From contig JABSTR010001154.1 in NCBI GenBank assembly GCA_013339765.2, positions 682,001-746,000 on the forward strand: DNA of 64,000 nucleotides. Direction: 5' to 3'. Of the stretch, positions 9,875-21,700 are shown in pieces (position 1 is the stretch's first letter; the number at the start of each line of letters is the position of its first letter). Source of the DNA: Haemaphysalis longicornis (lineage: Eukaryota; Arthropoda; Arachnida; Ixodida; Ixodidae). The position numbers and the translations under genes are program-made. The notes beneath the pieces are model-generated. The model did no database searches and was not told where the DNA came from. It saw only the letters and a program-made list of their open reading frames with translations.

Positions 9875-10108
9875 CATGACATTTCTACATCACATCTCGC
9901 CCACCGTTGGTATACCTTCAACTGAGCGACGTGTAATGCACTCAAAACCAATCACCTCGTGTGGGAGTGCGTCCGACATGCCAACCAACTCTGACCCGCT
10001 CCCAACGCGAGGAAAACGAGTACTTGATCACCCGTGCTCGGGCTGCTGCGGGGCTTGAAGGTAGCCTGGACTGAGGCCACGCCCCGCCTCTTTTCCCTTA
10101 GCCTTTTT
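9875..10108 (+). pseudogene. LINE ORF2 C-terminal fragment
   Basis: In one frame a short block reads TNHLVWECVRHANQ. In the next frame ENEYLITRARAAAGLEGSLD ends at a TGA near 10071. The His/Cys spacing and the Ala-rich helix before the stop resemble the very end of I-group LINE ORF2 proteins. The copy is short and frameshifted. It is followed at once by the reverse tail of a SINE. Confidence 0.42.
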
Positions 10109-10118
10109 TCTTAAAAAA

Positions 10119-10357
10119 ATTGATTGATTGATTGTAGGGTTTAACGCGCCGACGCAACGCAGGCGATGAGGCGCGCCGTGGTGGAGGGCTCCGGATTAAT
10201 TTTGACCACCTCGGAATCTGTAACGTGCGCCGAAATCTCGTACACACGGGCGATTTTGCTTTTCGCCTCCATCAGAAAAGCGGCCGCCGCGGCCGGGAAT
10301 CGAACACGCGACCTCGTGCTCAGCAGCGCAACGCCTTAGCCACTGAGACACCGCGGC
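10119..10357 (-). mobile_element. Ruka-like tRNA-derived SINE
   Basis: On the minus strand a good tRNA-like head (10285-10357) has TCTCAGTGGCTAAGGCG as A box and GTGTTCGATTCCC as B box. The SINE body and a short CAAT tail (10119-10133 on plus as ATTG) follow. This is the most complete Ruka-like copy in the window. Confidence 0.8.
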
Positions 10358-10930
10358 GGGTCTTCAAAAAAATTGGCCGCGTATGTCGAAGAAAGACGAT
10401 AGTCGACTTGCGCCCCTGGCAAGTGAATGCCTCCCTTCTCTGTCCCGCCCACCTCCCACGCTGTCCCTCTCCCGTCCCGTCGCTCCCAAGATACCACGCT
10501 AGAGGTTTGCTCAAGTCAATTTAAATTTACCGCGTTCCACTGCTCCAAGTTGGGCGTCTCGATGCCGGCGCTGCCGTACGGCGGAGACGCGCGTGAATCG
10601 AGGCACCCTACTTCAACGTTTATAGAACCACGCTGCCCTGCTCCACGTGCGTTCCAAGCGGAACGTGGAGCCTATTGGCCGCGAGGCCCACCCCTGGAGA
10701 GGCCGGCGATCGTTTTGACGTCACTTGTAGGATCACCGTTCCTACCTTGCTCGTAGTTGGCTTGCAGCGCGTGACACTTCGCTTAGGAAGCGCGTTCTAA
10801 AAGTATTTTCGTGCTAATTTCCTTCGTTTGAAGTTAATTCTCAGTGCGTCAAGCGCAGTTCGACCTAATGGTGACTGTATAACCGTATCAACTGTGGTAG
10901 ATTATCCGCAAACACCATGAGCGTGGTGGT
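10358..10930. other. No recognised feature
   Basis: Mixed GC-rich sequence with no clear coding, repeat or splice signals. A short inverted pair flanks 10640-10670 (CCACGTGCGTTCC / GGAACGTGG). Confidence 0.35.
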
Positions 10931-10939
10931 GTATTACGC

Positions 10940-11230
10940 ATGCGACCGAAGCGTAAGCAGCGGCTTGTATCCCCGATCAACAATGTGGACTACGACGATC
11001 GCCGAGTGAAGTTCCTAGATTTCCCTTGTTTGCAAGAAATGTATAAAGCAGGAAATCGTGAAGCGTTAACTGCTCCTAGAAAGCACACGCACCCGCCGTG
11101 CCTGCCCGCACAGCCGACGGTGCGGCTCGAACTGACGCAGGTCGCGGCAGGAACAACCTGTCGCCGCTTTTTAAAATCCCACAAGTCGTGGAAAAGAAGT
11201 TTCAGATGGGTGGGTGAAAGTGGGTGTTAG
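10940..11230 (+). CDS. Hypothetical small protein, unknown
   Basis: An ATG-started frame of 96 codons begins with a basic stretch (RPKRKQR) and has FLDFPCLQEMYKAGN and a basic Trp-rich end. I recognise no family. The length and codon use do not rule out chance. No splice partner or promoter was seen. It may be a relic of a transposon protein. Confidence 0.25.
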   Translation: MRPKRKQRLVSPINNVDYDDRRVKFLDFPCLQEMYKAGNREALTAPRKHTHPPCLPAQPTVRLELTQVAAGTTCRRFLKSHKSWKRSFRWVGESGC

Positions 11231-11287
11231 TGTGATGAAAAATTCTGATAGGTAGTGTCATCAGCTGTGGTTTTCAAAGCGATGCTC

Positions 11288-11510
11288 AAAAAAACTCCCA
11301 CCTCCCCTCGCGGGAACCCCTGTGTAGATGCGACGCATAGGGGGTTCACGTTGCAGCGTTGGACAGCGGAGGAACGGCGCTGGAACGATGGAGCGAAGCG
11401 GCGCAGGCACCGCGTTTTATAGAGCGCATAACGGTGAGGGGACGCGCACGGCCTCCGCGATTGGCTGCCGGCAGCCGATCGCGGAGGCCGTGGGACGCGC
11501 ATAGAGTTTG
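11288..11510 (-). mobile_element. Helentron-like family B fragment
   Basis: The stretch begins with the reverse of the family B end (CTCCCACCTCCCCTCGCGGG, then AACCCCTGTGTAGATGCGAC). It continues with the block found in every B copy near 49620-49700 (GCAGCGTTGGACAGCGGAGG). It is cut short near 11510. An inverted repeat at 11445-11492 with arms of about 21 bases and one mismatch replaces the usual interior. Confidence 0.65.
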
Positions 11511-11757
11511 TTACACTATACACTAGAGAGGAATCTGGCGCTAGCGTCAATGCGGCTCACATCAAGGTCGTCTGTGTCGGCATGGACCGCCATTATACAT
11601 CGCGCTCGCCTTAGTTTCATCATTGGCTTGGATATAAACGTTTTAGTGACCGCAAATTTAAACAAAGTGCCACAAAAACGCAAAGAATAGTGTGCAATTA
11701 TGTAAGTGGAAAATAAAAACAGGCTGTTTTAAAACTAAGGAAAAAAGAAGTAAAGCG

Positions 11758-11824
11758 TATTTTAAATGCAGAGCATTTCAGTAACTCACGATGTCACCCG
11801 CGTTGTCCCGTCGTAGTCCGCACC
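11758..11824 (-). mobile_element. Helentron-like element A2, left part
   Basis: TTTAAATGCAGAGCATTTC, then ACTCACGATGTCACCCGCG, matches the start of the intact copy at 14959. The match breaks at TCCGCACC (11817-11824), where a LINE is inserted, and resumes at 14250. Confidence 0.7.
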
Positions 11825-14249
11825 GTCGTTGTTTATCTCCCGCCCCCTCTTACTCCTAGCTATATGGACTACTCAGGTGAACCTAATTCTGATCTAGACC
11901 GCCCTTTCACTCTCCGGGAGCTCGAGGCGGCCCTGGTTGGAAATGCTAAGCGTTCTGCTCCTGGAGAAGACGCCATCACATACACGGCTCTCCGCAACCT
12001 CCCCGACAATGCGAAAGAGTTCCTCCTCCAGATTTTTAATCAAGCTTGGGACAGTGGCAGCCTACCTAGCTCCTGGACGTCTTCCCTTATTACCATGATT
12101 CCCAAACCTGGAAAACCTCCTTCCATCGCTAACCTTCGGCCTATATCCTTAACGTCATGCGTTGGTAAGACCCTTGAGCGTATGGCTCTGACTCGCCTCT
12201 CTGAATTTCTCGAAAAGAGGTACTTCTTCCCTCATTCTCTCATCGGATTCCGTCGCTGTGTCGGTGCTCAGGATATGTTTTTGCTTCTCCAGCACACCTT
12301 TCTCTCTTCCACCCAAATCCACGCTCTGGTGACCGTCGATGTCCGTAAAGCCTTTGACGGTGTGTGCCATGACCATATCCTGGCACAGCTTGCCGCAATG
12401 TCCTGCGGCTCCCGCATGTACTCCTATCTCCGCTCCTTCCTCTCTCACCGAGTGGCTCGCTTTCAAGTCGACTCTCATCTGTCCGTCCCCCACCACATCA
12501 CTCGAGGCACTCCTCAGGGTGCTGTTCTTTCCGCCACCCTTTTCAATATTGCTATGACTCCTCTGGCTTCCCAACTATCTGAAATCCCTGATCTTCATCA
12601 CATTTTTTACGCCGACGACATCACCCTTTGGTGTTCCTCTGGCTCTCCGGTCATGTGCAGAGCACCTTGCAACGTGGCTTGGATCTCAGCGACTCTTTTT
12701 TTACCGCTGTTGGTCTTTCCCCTGCTCCGGAAAAGTCCGAGCTTCTCCTTCTCAACCGTTCCTCTTACCAGCGTGCCCACAATTCCCTCATCTCTCTCCA
12801 TATTTCTGGTTCTCCCATTCCTGTCGTCACCAAATGCAAGGTTCTTGGTTTTCCTTTGCATGCAGCCAAGAACATACAAGCCCTACACAGCGCCGTCGCG
12901 ACCTGCCACTCGGTAACCCACCTTCTACGTCGTGTGGTCACTCGACGGGCGGGTCTTCACGAAGCTAATGCCTGCAGGGTTGCTCACGCCCTCGCGCTCA
13001 ACAAGTTCTTATACTTTAACCCTTACATCTCCTTCACCAACACTCAACTCAATACCCTTGAGACCGCCTTGGTGGGACTCTACAAAGCAGCACTGAACCT
13101 CCCTATCACCACTTCTACAGATAAGCTGTTTGCCACGGGCCTCTTTCATTCCCTTCGCTCTCTCCTCAATCTCCATCGAGATTCCCAGATTTCTCGGCTC
13201 TCCCTTACCCGTCAAGGTCAATGGTTACTGGTTCAGGCGGGTATATCTCCGATTCCCGTCTCCCCATTGCCCCTCCCGACGCAATTTCGGCGCCCAACCT
13301 TCGTATTCTCCCTCTCCCGTCAAACATGTCCCCTGTCCTTCATGCAAGTCGTCGTCATGCGGCCGCGCAGCATCATTCTCCTCTTTTCGCGACCCAGGGA
13401 ATTGCTTACACAGATGCCTCCGTTGTGGCGCCTCGAGGCTCGTGCGGTTACATTCTGTACCACCCTCACCTTGCTGAAGCAGAACCCACACTAGCGGCCC
13501 GTACCTTCACCCTCCGGAAGCAATGCCTCTTGAGGTTCTCGCCATTGCCCATGCCCTTCAGTCCTTTGCTTCTCTCCCCCCCCCCCCCGTCTCCGAATAC
13601 AGTCTTTTCTGACTCTCACGCCGCCTATTATACAGATACAAAATCGCTCACTACCTTCTATCCTTCAACAGGAGGTCGAACGAGCGGTCTCCGCTCTACA
13701 GCCATCCCATCGTTTTCCTCCGTTGGGTCCCTGGACATTCCGGGATTGACGGCAATGAGTTGGCGCATCAACTCGCCCGCGAAACTCTTCACCGGGCACC
13801 GTTGATTCCCCTGGCCCGGGCCCTCGGAGGACGGTGCGAGGCTCTCCCTTCGCCGTACCATCAGGAGGTCTACCTTCAGCTCCGTCTTGACAAACGCCTC
13901 TACCCGCCTCCTCACCCATCACTCACCGTAACGGAGGCTCGACTCCTCCGGCACACTCAAATGAATGCCCTGATCACTCCCTCCCGCCTTTTCCTCTATC
14001 GCTATAGGTCTGACCCCTCTTGTCCAACTGCCCCACTGCCTACGCTGATTTACCTCATTGCTTATTCTACTGCCCGGTGGCTCAGCTATCCGACTCCTAT
14101 CCCTCCCCATCCCTTTCCATCACCACCTGGACCCACTGGCTTGGCTCTGAAGGAGAAGAACAGCGCAGACTGGTCGCCCAGGCGTCGACATGCTCGGGGC
14201 CTTTACCTCGGCCGAATAAAGGTCTTTTCTCTCTCTCTCTCTCTCTCTC
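11825..14249 (+). mobile_element. I-group LINE, 5'-truncated, inserted in a Helentron-like element
   Basis: The element is flanked by an 8-base direct repeat TCCGCACC (11817-11824 and 14250-14257), ends with AATAAA (14216-14221) and a CT repeat, and interrupts element A2. It carries RT, RNase H and a C-terminal Cys/His region. It is related to the LINE at 1556-5168 but clearly different in sequence (for example FYADDITLW). Confidence 0.85.
11864..14210 (+). pseudogene. LINE ORF2: RT and RNase H (frameshifted)
   Basis: Blocks in order: the pre-palm block RSAPGEDAITYTAL, the RT finger block IPKPGKPPSIANLRPISLTS, palm A VDVRKAFDGVCH, palm B RGTPQGAVLS and palm C FYADD (about 12609-12623). Frame shifts at about 12640. 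The thumb-like part reads open to about 13240 and shifts again. RNase H shows AYTDAS, FSDSHAA and RWVPGHSGIDGNELAH in different frames. SDPSCPT, LPHC and FYCPV form the C-terminal Cys/His region. The endonuclease and ORF1 are missing by 5' truncation. At least four frame changes make it inactive. Confidence 0.85.
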
Positions 14250-14575
14250 TCCGCACCCCTCCCCCTACACTATATAAAAGAAAATACTATCCGGCGCCTG
14301 GTTTCGATCCCCTCGACCCTGCGGGCGGAACGCAATGTACATGGTGCTCTACCCACTGCGCCACAAAGCCGAGACAGAATGGGACGCTACGAACGCGCCT
14401 TATATCGTTGACTCATTCAAATGGGACGCTACGAGCGCTATCTCGTCAGCAGTTGCCACAACATTAACAGCTCCACTAGTGCAACAACATTAACGTAACG
14501 CAAACTACTTAACGTCGTGCGCCCCCGGAAATGCTCTGCATTTGATCGTGCCCCTCGCGAGGGGGATGTTTCACT
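14250..14575 (-). mobile_element. Helentron-like element A2, right part with tRNA-like segment
   Basis: This continues element A2 after the LINE: CCCCTACACTATATAAAAG, a tRNA-like block on the minus strand (14291-14372), the ACTCATTCAAA block, then AAATGCTCTGCATTTG and the hairpin CCCCTCGCGAGGGG (14554-14567). The order equals that of the intact copy at 14959-15322, in the same orientation. Confidence 0.65.
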
Positions 14576-14860
14576 GCGTCGCCATGCGAACAGTTTGCAA
14601 CGCTTTAGTTTCAGTTCTTTCTTTGCTGGGGTGCCGAAGAGCGGCGCCACCTCCTCGCACTTCGCCGCGGGAGGATCCGCGGCGGGGGCGAGAGGTGGCG
14701 CTGGCGTCTCCGAGGCCGCGTCTGCGGCCTCCGCGGGCACCGGCGCCGGCGCCGGCGCGGGGTCATCGCCCTTATTTAAAAGTTTAGTTCGCACGCCACG
14801 CAGGAACAATTTTTTGCCGGAATGGTTGTGCCTGCTATTCCGCAAGCCAAGGTTGTAGTT
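14438..14860 (-). other. Ala/Pro-rich open frame, uncertain
   Basis: From about 14860 to 14575 the minus strand reads an Ala/Pro-rich stretch (PAPAPAPVPAEAADAAS) followed by LFGTPAKKELKLKRCKLFAW. It then runs into the hairpin end of the Helentron-like element. The strong GC bias alone may keep the frame open. It might be part of a host exon or a fragment caught by the element. I do not recognise it. Confidence 0.2.
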
Positions 14861-14958
14861 ACAAACAATGTTAATATTTGGGGGGTAACTCATTAGAGAC
14901 TGTGATTTTATTAGTTTTGCCATTATTTCAAATGATAAGTTGTTTGAAGAGTTTTGGA

Positions 14959-15322
14959 AGTTTTAAATGCAGAGCATTTCAGTAACTCACGATGTCACCC
15001 GCGTTGACGTCCGTAGTCGTAGTCCACACCCCTCCCCCTACACTATATAAAAAAATACTATCCGGCGCCTGGTTTCGATCCCTCGACCCTGCGGGCGGAA
15101 CGCAATGTACATGGTGCTCTACCCACTGCGCCACAAAGCCGACACAGAGCGGGAGGCTACGAACGCGCCTTATATCCTTGACTCATTCAAACTACGTCAA
15201 GAAGCTGCTGATACAACGCATTCACTACCACCAACTCCCCAAACACTAAACGTTAACGCAATACACCCACCCCCTATGCGACGCATTTACTCGAGTCCCC
15301 CTCGCGGGGAGATGGGCCCAAT
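14959..15322 (-). mobile_element. Helentron-like element A3, intact reference copy
   Basis: It starts with TTTTAAATGCAGAGCATTTC and ends with GCATTTACTCGAGTCCCC and a CTCGCGGGGAG hairpin. The tRNA-like block on the minus strand spans 15061-15145. Compared with A2 it has no LINE insertion, so it serves as the empty-site reference. Confidence 0.65.
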
Positions 15323-16020
15323 TTACGATGGCAGTGCAACGCCGGCACGTGCGCGGAGAAAAGCACAATGAGAACAGAACTCCCGCTGGCGCGGTTTCAG
15401 GCAGGGGCGCGCGAGCACTGCGAAGGCGGGAAATTTGAATTGCATGGGGTGGTAGCAGTAAGCGGATAACGGCGGTATACAGGCCATTATGGCGAATCAC
15501 TGCTCTGCATTTCCGACAGCTTTCACATTGAGTAGAACGGCTTCTAATTTTTTTGAGCGTGCCTATGAAAACGATGCCTTCGTGGTGAACCGGCGCACTG
15601 CGACCGCCAGCTAGTTTCAAGCAAAAAACAGTCGTGGACGATGACAAGATAGGACGCATACAAGCACCCGTATCTGCCGCATCTTGTCTTCGTCGAAGTA
15701 CGTTTTGTTTCTTCTTTTCGTCGACTACAATTTCGCGGCGGCTTATTACCTTCTCAGTCATACGTCCTTCGACTGCCGCATGAGCAACGTCAGGTGCGAT
15801 CACGCATTGCCTGCTGTTTCACTGAACAGGGCTACCATAGAAACGGGAGGATTTCGGCTTCCTTGTAGCTCGTAAACGTGTTATTGCATAGTGAAGAAAG
15901 CTATCCCAAAAACAGCTTAAGAATCCGATTGTCATGCCAAGCCCAAACCAAAAAGGGTGTCTTCCCATGAACCCCCATGACGACATGGCTTACGGGGCGC
16001 AGTTTCCTCTCTAGTATACT
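15323..16020. other. No recognised feature
   Basis: No domain, repeat boundary or RNA gene was recognised. One minus-strand frame of 185 codons (15246-15803) crosses the end of a repeat and has no recognisable protein. Confidence 0.4.
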
Positions 16021-16325
16021 TACTAAGAAACTCTATGGGGACGCGCCGGCGCCAGTGCGTCTACCGCGGCTATGACGCAACACAATCCAACACAATCCAC
16101 TTTAATCCAATCCAATCCTAATCTAATCCAATCCAAGCCAAGCCAAGCCAAGCCAATCCATTCGAATCCAATCCAATGCCCCTCGCGAGAGAGGGGCATC
16201 GGAGAGGAGAGGGGGCGAGCGGCGGAGAGCGCAGCTCGCGCGGCGAGGAGAATGGGGGAGGGGCGGACGACAACGACGCCGACGCTGTATGGGCAAGGCG
16301 AGTGAATGAGATGCAGTCGCATCTA
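16021..16325 (-). mobile_element. Helentron-like family B copy, truncated
   Basis: Read on the minus strand it starts with TTAGATGCGACTGCATCTCA at about 16325. It continues through the GTCGTCGTCCGCCCC block, a CTCTCGCGAGGGGCATTGG block and a tandem array of TTGGA/CTTGG pentamers (about 16080-16175). It ends in the block around the CTGGCGCCGGCGCG site. The terminal hairpin half is absent. Full copies lie at 49296-50818. Confidence 0.7.
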
Positions 16326-17844
16326 ATATCTGCCGCGATTTACGCCGACCGGCCGCGGAGGTCGGTCCCGGCAGCGCTGGCCCGTTCACGCACGGTGCGG
16401 CGAGCGGCCGAAGGATGGCTATGCTTGCGCGCAAGAATCAGCCGAGGCCGTGCAGGTATCTTGATCGTCGATCGCTTCAACGGAAATCACCGCGCTTACA
16501 GAGTTCCCAGCGCGGTGAAACGTTCTGTTAGGGACTGTCACTCGCAACTCTAACTGGCGATGAAATATCTGCTGCGACGCCAAGCCTGCGTTCTGCAAAG
16601 TTCCCAACATCCGATTACGTGCATCCGAAGCCGGCTGTGAGCTGTTGGCGAAGGCCCTCCCGTCGCGCGCGCGCGCGTGTTGCGTTTGGGTTCCTCTAAC
16701 TTCTTGGGGGCCCCCAACGCTCGGTTCTCCTATTCTAAATATCCCCATTACCCGAAATCATTAACGACGTGTTTCGCCTCGTACGCAGCCTTGCCTTCTG
16801 TGAGAAGTCGTGAGTTTCGAAATTGATGCTTGAGAAATGCCGGCTTACTGTAAACACACAAAACACGCTGCAATTATAAATTACCACGCCGAGCACCTAA
16901 TGAAAACTAAATATAGCCTTGTCCAAACCCGCTCGAAAGTGTTAAAAACTCGCGTCATACCGTTCATACATTGCGGACAAGTCGCGAAAAGTAAACATCA
17001 GCCGTGCAGAGTACAGGCTGACTATAAAACGTCTGACTATACAGGCTGACCGGGCATGACTATAAAAACGTCTTAGGGGAAATAGGCACTGATTAAGCCA
17101 AACTGCAGAACATAACAATACTTTTAAGCATGTGCGGCGAAGCAATGTGATCACCGTTCTCGCGTCATTCATTTACCAGGCAATACGAGCAGTTCTCGCG
17201 GTGAGATCAAAAGTGAGCGACGCGTTTCCGTCGCTGTTACAAGGTGTTTGCTTGCACACACATGTCCCGTCACAAGTATTTCATTATGAATTTACAGCGT
17301 ACTTTTCTCGGCATCAGTTGCATCGTCCTTGGCGTTAGCTAGCTGCGTATGTAAGAGCTGTGGGTCGCGATGGTATAGCAACTACCTAAACGCGGCGGTG
17401 CCGCCGGGAACAAGCGAGTCGCTGATTGCTTGCCCGAATTATTTGGTTTACAGACAACTTTTCTGGTAATTTGCATCAAATCCACAAGGAGCGGGCCAGA
17501 CGGTGGCCAAAAAATAAATAAATAAATAAAACCCGCTTCCGCATACGCACGGGAAATGTGTTGCAGCAGGCGACAACACGATCCGGCGTCCTACAAGTGA
17601 CGTTCGTAGGTGGCGCCACGGTATGTCCTCGAGGCCAATATAGCGGAACCTTTCGTCGCTGTTGCCGTTTGAATTTTTCGAATGCTGCCAGGTAGCGCGG
17701 GCAACAGCAGGCGACGGTTTTCTGCAGTTGATGTAGTATTTCATTTGCTATCGCAAAAGCCACGCATCCATGAATTTTTTTAATAAAGGATCACTGCAAA
17801 TATCACTTATGCATTGATTTTCTGCCTTATATTTGCGTAATGTC
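16326..17844. other. No recognised feature
   Basis: No coding or repeat signal that I can name, apart from a GCGCGC run near 16665 and a short AATA repeat at 17515-17528. Confidence 0.4.
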
Positions 17845-18060
17845 CTGTTCTTGTTCAGCAATGTTGACGAGTATGAACATTGGCACTGGACTTAGACGTT
17901 TAGATTTGGCTGTGGGTATATAAGACTACTGCGCAGCTTCTGTTTCATTTTGGCCGGGTGGCTGAATCTAGTCACAGACAGACAGACAGACAGACCAAAA
18001 TTTCTGCGTTTAAGTAGCCCAAGAAAGACTATCGTCTTTAAAAGAAATGTTATTCCACCT
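17845..18060 (+). repeat. Dispersed repeat with CAGA run
   Basis: The stretch shares with 21775-22010 the blocks TTCAGCAATGTTGACGAGTA, a CAGA tetranucleotide run, CCAAAATTT and TTTAAGTAGCCCA. The two copies are diverged. The family is unknown to me. Confidence 0.6.
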
Positions 18061-18461
18061 ATCGAAACAAATTTCGCTCGCCTATGCAACCCGACGCACC
18101 AGCGACAGTCAAGTTTGTGGTCGAACTTGCCGATATGTTTGAACGCCTGTAATTTTGGATCCTATATACAAGGACGCCGCTGCGGTGGTTCGATGTTAAA
18201 ACTATCTTACCGCATTCGTGAGCGTCTTCTGGTTAACGGTACCCCGTTTACTCTAAAGAATTCAAAAAGCGGTTGACATGAAACAGGCCGAGAATGTGAC
18301 CCAAATGTACCAAGCGATCCCAATCCGAGCCTTGCACAACGTGGAAAAAACAGTCTCCAGCGCATCCCTAACGGCAAGAAAATACTGAACTTTGTCAAGC
18401 ACTTTTTCCAGCATGCTCGGTGACGGTCACAATTTTTTTTATTTGTATGTAAAGAAAACGA

Positions 18462-18467
18462 TTTATT
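18462..18467 (-). promoter_or_regulatory. MGLL poly(A) signal
   Basis: AATAAA on the minus strand lies about 193 bases after the stop codon, with an A-rich stretch (AAATAAAAAAAA) about 20 bases further on. This gives a compact 3' UTR. Confidence 0.6.
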
Positions 18468-18659
18468 CCCGCTTCTCAAATATATATGCTGTCGATCATA
18501 CCCAACTGCACGATCAATGTACACCTAGCCCAGGACAGTGACATATGCCATTGTCCTAGAAAGGCGGTCAGTACATTTCCTTAAGCGTCTCCAGAAAGAT
18601 GGTCCCGACGTGGCACTTGGGTCTTCCGCATGTAGCTCGCTGCATCTGAACGGCTACCA

Positions 18660-18764
18660 CTATTTTGGAAGACGGGCCGAGATCCATTCGACGATATCCT
18701 TACGCACCTGTGGGCCCACACCGTCCGGTTCCATGAGGAGATTGTGGTACGCCCCGTTGATGAT
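18660..18764 (-). CDS. MGLL: MGLL coding exon 7 and stop
   Basis: It encodes the last 34 residues, with catalytic His271 in GAYHNLLMEP and a final helix KDIVEWISARL, then TAG at 18660-18662. The acceptor is TTGTTGCAG. Confidence 0.92.
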   Translation of the reverse strand: MINGAYHNLLMEPDGVGPQVRKDIVEWISARLPK

Positions 18765-21700
18765 CTGCAACAAAGACAGAGCGCGGGGATTATAAAATAG
18801 ACGATAAAATCTGATATACAACATACACGGAAGTTGTCTATGGAAAGGATGCGGGATTTTGCCGCGTACGCGCAAAAAAACAAAAAAAAAAAACACGCAA
18901 TGTAGGGAAGCCAGGTCACAAAGAGGAAGATCACACGGAGAAGGACCTAGCTCCTTCAGTATTTTTATGTAAGATGGCTTATTATTTAACTGCGAAAAGC
19001 ATCTTCCAATCCTGCTAACTGAAACCTGAATTCCTAACTGATTGCTAATTGCTAACTGCTAACTGAATTCCTAATTGCTAACTGAATTCCTGCTAACTGA
19101 AACCGACTTTAAAAGGAGGGGGTTGTTGAACGTGTCGAAGCTACCACTGAGCTATGTGGGGCGCCGTCGTGGATGGATCCAGATCACGGTGTAAGATATA
19201 CTATTAGGTAAGGATACAGCTTGTAACACAAAGCGCGGGGACGCGGGTTCTATTCCCGGCCGCGGCGGTCGCATTTATATACATATAATGGAGGCGAAAA
19301 GCAAAAACGGCCGTGTGTACGAGATTTTGGCGCACGTAAAGATTCCCAGGTGGTCAAAAATAATCCGGAGCTCTTCACTACGGAGCGCCTTATGGCCTGC
19401 GTTGCGTTGGCGTGTTAATTAAACACTACAATCAATCAGCTTGCAAAACAAACGTGTACTCGTCGTTTTAGTAAAGTCGCCATACTGACGCCGCTCAGAC
19501 CGTTGAGTGCAGCGCCCTCCAGCGGCAAAGAAAAGAAGCTGCCCGAAAGCTAGCTACTCGGAGGTGTTTGGGTCTTTTCGGCTGCTTGTCAGGCATTCTC
19601 TGCAGGTTTCGTAACCGGTCGTCTGCTAGATGTCTGCTTGCCGCGGCTTGGCCCGTCCCGCCAGCCAGTGGAGCAGACGGTAATTTGACGAAAGCCGTGC
19701 GAAAGTGTCAGCGTGTTCTGGGCAGGTGTTTTGAGTCGGTAATAATCAAAAGAAGGCAAGCGGCCTCAGACCACCCCGAGAATATCGCACGAACGGGACC
19801 ATAACCATAGACGAAGGCAGGCTTTGGATGAGTATTATAATAATTACAGCTAAATTAAGGGTTAACAAAGTGAAACGTAGATTTAACCGGGCTAAGTCAA
19901 GCTTTCGCTTCACATTATGATCCACTGTTAGCTGAGCTAAGCCGCAGAAATTTTTTATAAGCGATCTGGCAGCAGCGTCCATGAGCCCCTTCGTTTTCGC
20001 GTTAAGAGTTTAGTCGCTGGATGGATGGAGCAGACAACAAAACTTGCTCGTGCAGTGTTTCTCCGAGGAAACACATCACAGGGAACACAGCCGAGTGGCG
20101 ACACCATAGTGCGGCATTCTACGGCTCACCTTAATAGTTTTGTCTTCGCTTGGCGCCTTCTCGAAGAACTGCTGCGAGTCCGCAGGATCACAGAGCTTAT
20201 CCTCAGAGCCGTGCTGTATCAGGAATGGCAGTCCTACTGCTTCTACGTTGGCTTTCATTTTCTACGTATGAAAGAGAAAGAAATAAAGCATACTGCTACC
20301 CAATGGTTCATTCGTTCTCCATGGCGTCTACTGGGACGCCAGAAGCAAGAGAAATACTCCAGTAAGCATTTAGTGTTTTCTCCAGTTCAGCACAGTAGAG
20401 GGTTGAAATGGCACCCTCGCCGTGTTTTGGTAAAGGTCTTGCCTGTTTCGGTTTTGTTAAAAATCTTGCCTGAAAAGCACGCCTGTTTTCTTTATGTTTT
20501 ATTACAATAAAATGGCTACAGAGCAAGGTTGGAGCTCACGGTATCCCTTAAAATGCAGTTATGGAACCCTATTTTCTTCGTGTTAGAGTTCTTCCCGGAA
20601 ACATGCCGCAGGCTACCGACTTTTGGAGAAACCGGAGGCATTTCACTTGAAGGTGCTCGAAAAGCTCCTGGTAGTCGAAGTTAAAGACAGCTCCGTGTAG
20701 GAGGTCGTTCGTTTGAGCCGGCATATAATGATTTAATCGGGTCATCTGTACATCAGCGACAAGATTCCGTCTGTTTCACCTATCTCATCATCATGGTTTA
20801 GTAATGATGTTGTGCGTGATGGGAAGCTTGGCTTTTTCTTCCCTCTCATTTTGTGTTCTTGCTTAGGTCCGCCAGTCTATTTCCCCGCGTAACATTAGTG
20901 TTCAGAAAGACTGCAAAAACAGCCTGAGGTTTGACGTGTTTGTATGAATGAAACTGGTTGCAATTGCATACCCTTCTCGATCTGAAAGAAGAATCTTTCA
21001 TATGCAGCTCGTTCCCGTTGACGTTGACCCACAGGTAAGGTGCCAGATGTACATGTTATGCGCATTGCCTCCGATATTAAGATATTAAAATTCATTAGCC
21101 AATTTTCTCTCCAAGTGTAAATGTTATCTAGGACTGATTGTAGTGGATGCGTGCCATTGTTACTTGTAATTTTTCGAAAAAGAATGGAATCATCGGCGTA
21201 CAAGTGGATGTTGGATTCGACGTGGTAGGGTAAATCGTTCACATATATAAGGAATAATAATGGCCCAAGTAGCCTTGAGGAACTCCAGATGTGATAGTAA
21301 TTGAAAGTGAGTCATAGTTGTTAACGGTAACAAACTGCTGTCGGTTAAGTAAGAAATATTCGATAAATTAAATAACATGACGATATACATTAAACGCGGT
21401 AGGGTAAATCGTTCACATATATAAGGAATAATAATGGCCCAAGTACAGAGCCTTGAGGAACTCCAGATGTGATAGTAATTGAGGGTGAGTCATAGTTGTT
21501 AACGGTAACAAACTGCTGTCGGTTAAGTAAGAAATGTTCGATAAATTAAATAAGATGACCATATATATTAAGACCACTCAGTTTATAGAGTAGTAATTGA
21601 TGGCATACTTTGTCGAACGTCTTTGAAAAGTCTGAAAATATGCAATCTACAGTGGACTGGTTATCAAGGATGGCATATATTTTGTGTGTAAGAGAAACAA

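Noticed and set aside
10285..10357. tRNA gene on minus
   Set aside because: Good A and B boxes, but it continues straight into a SINE body and CAAT tail.
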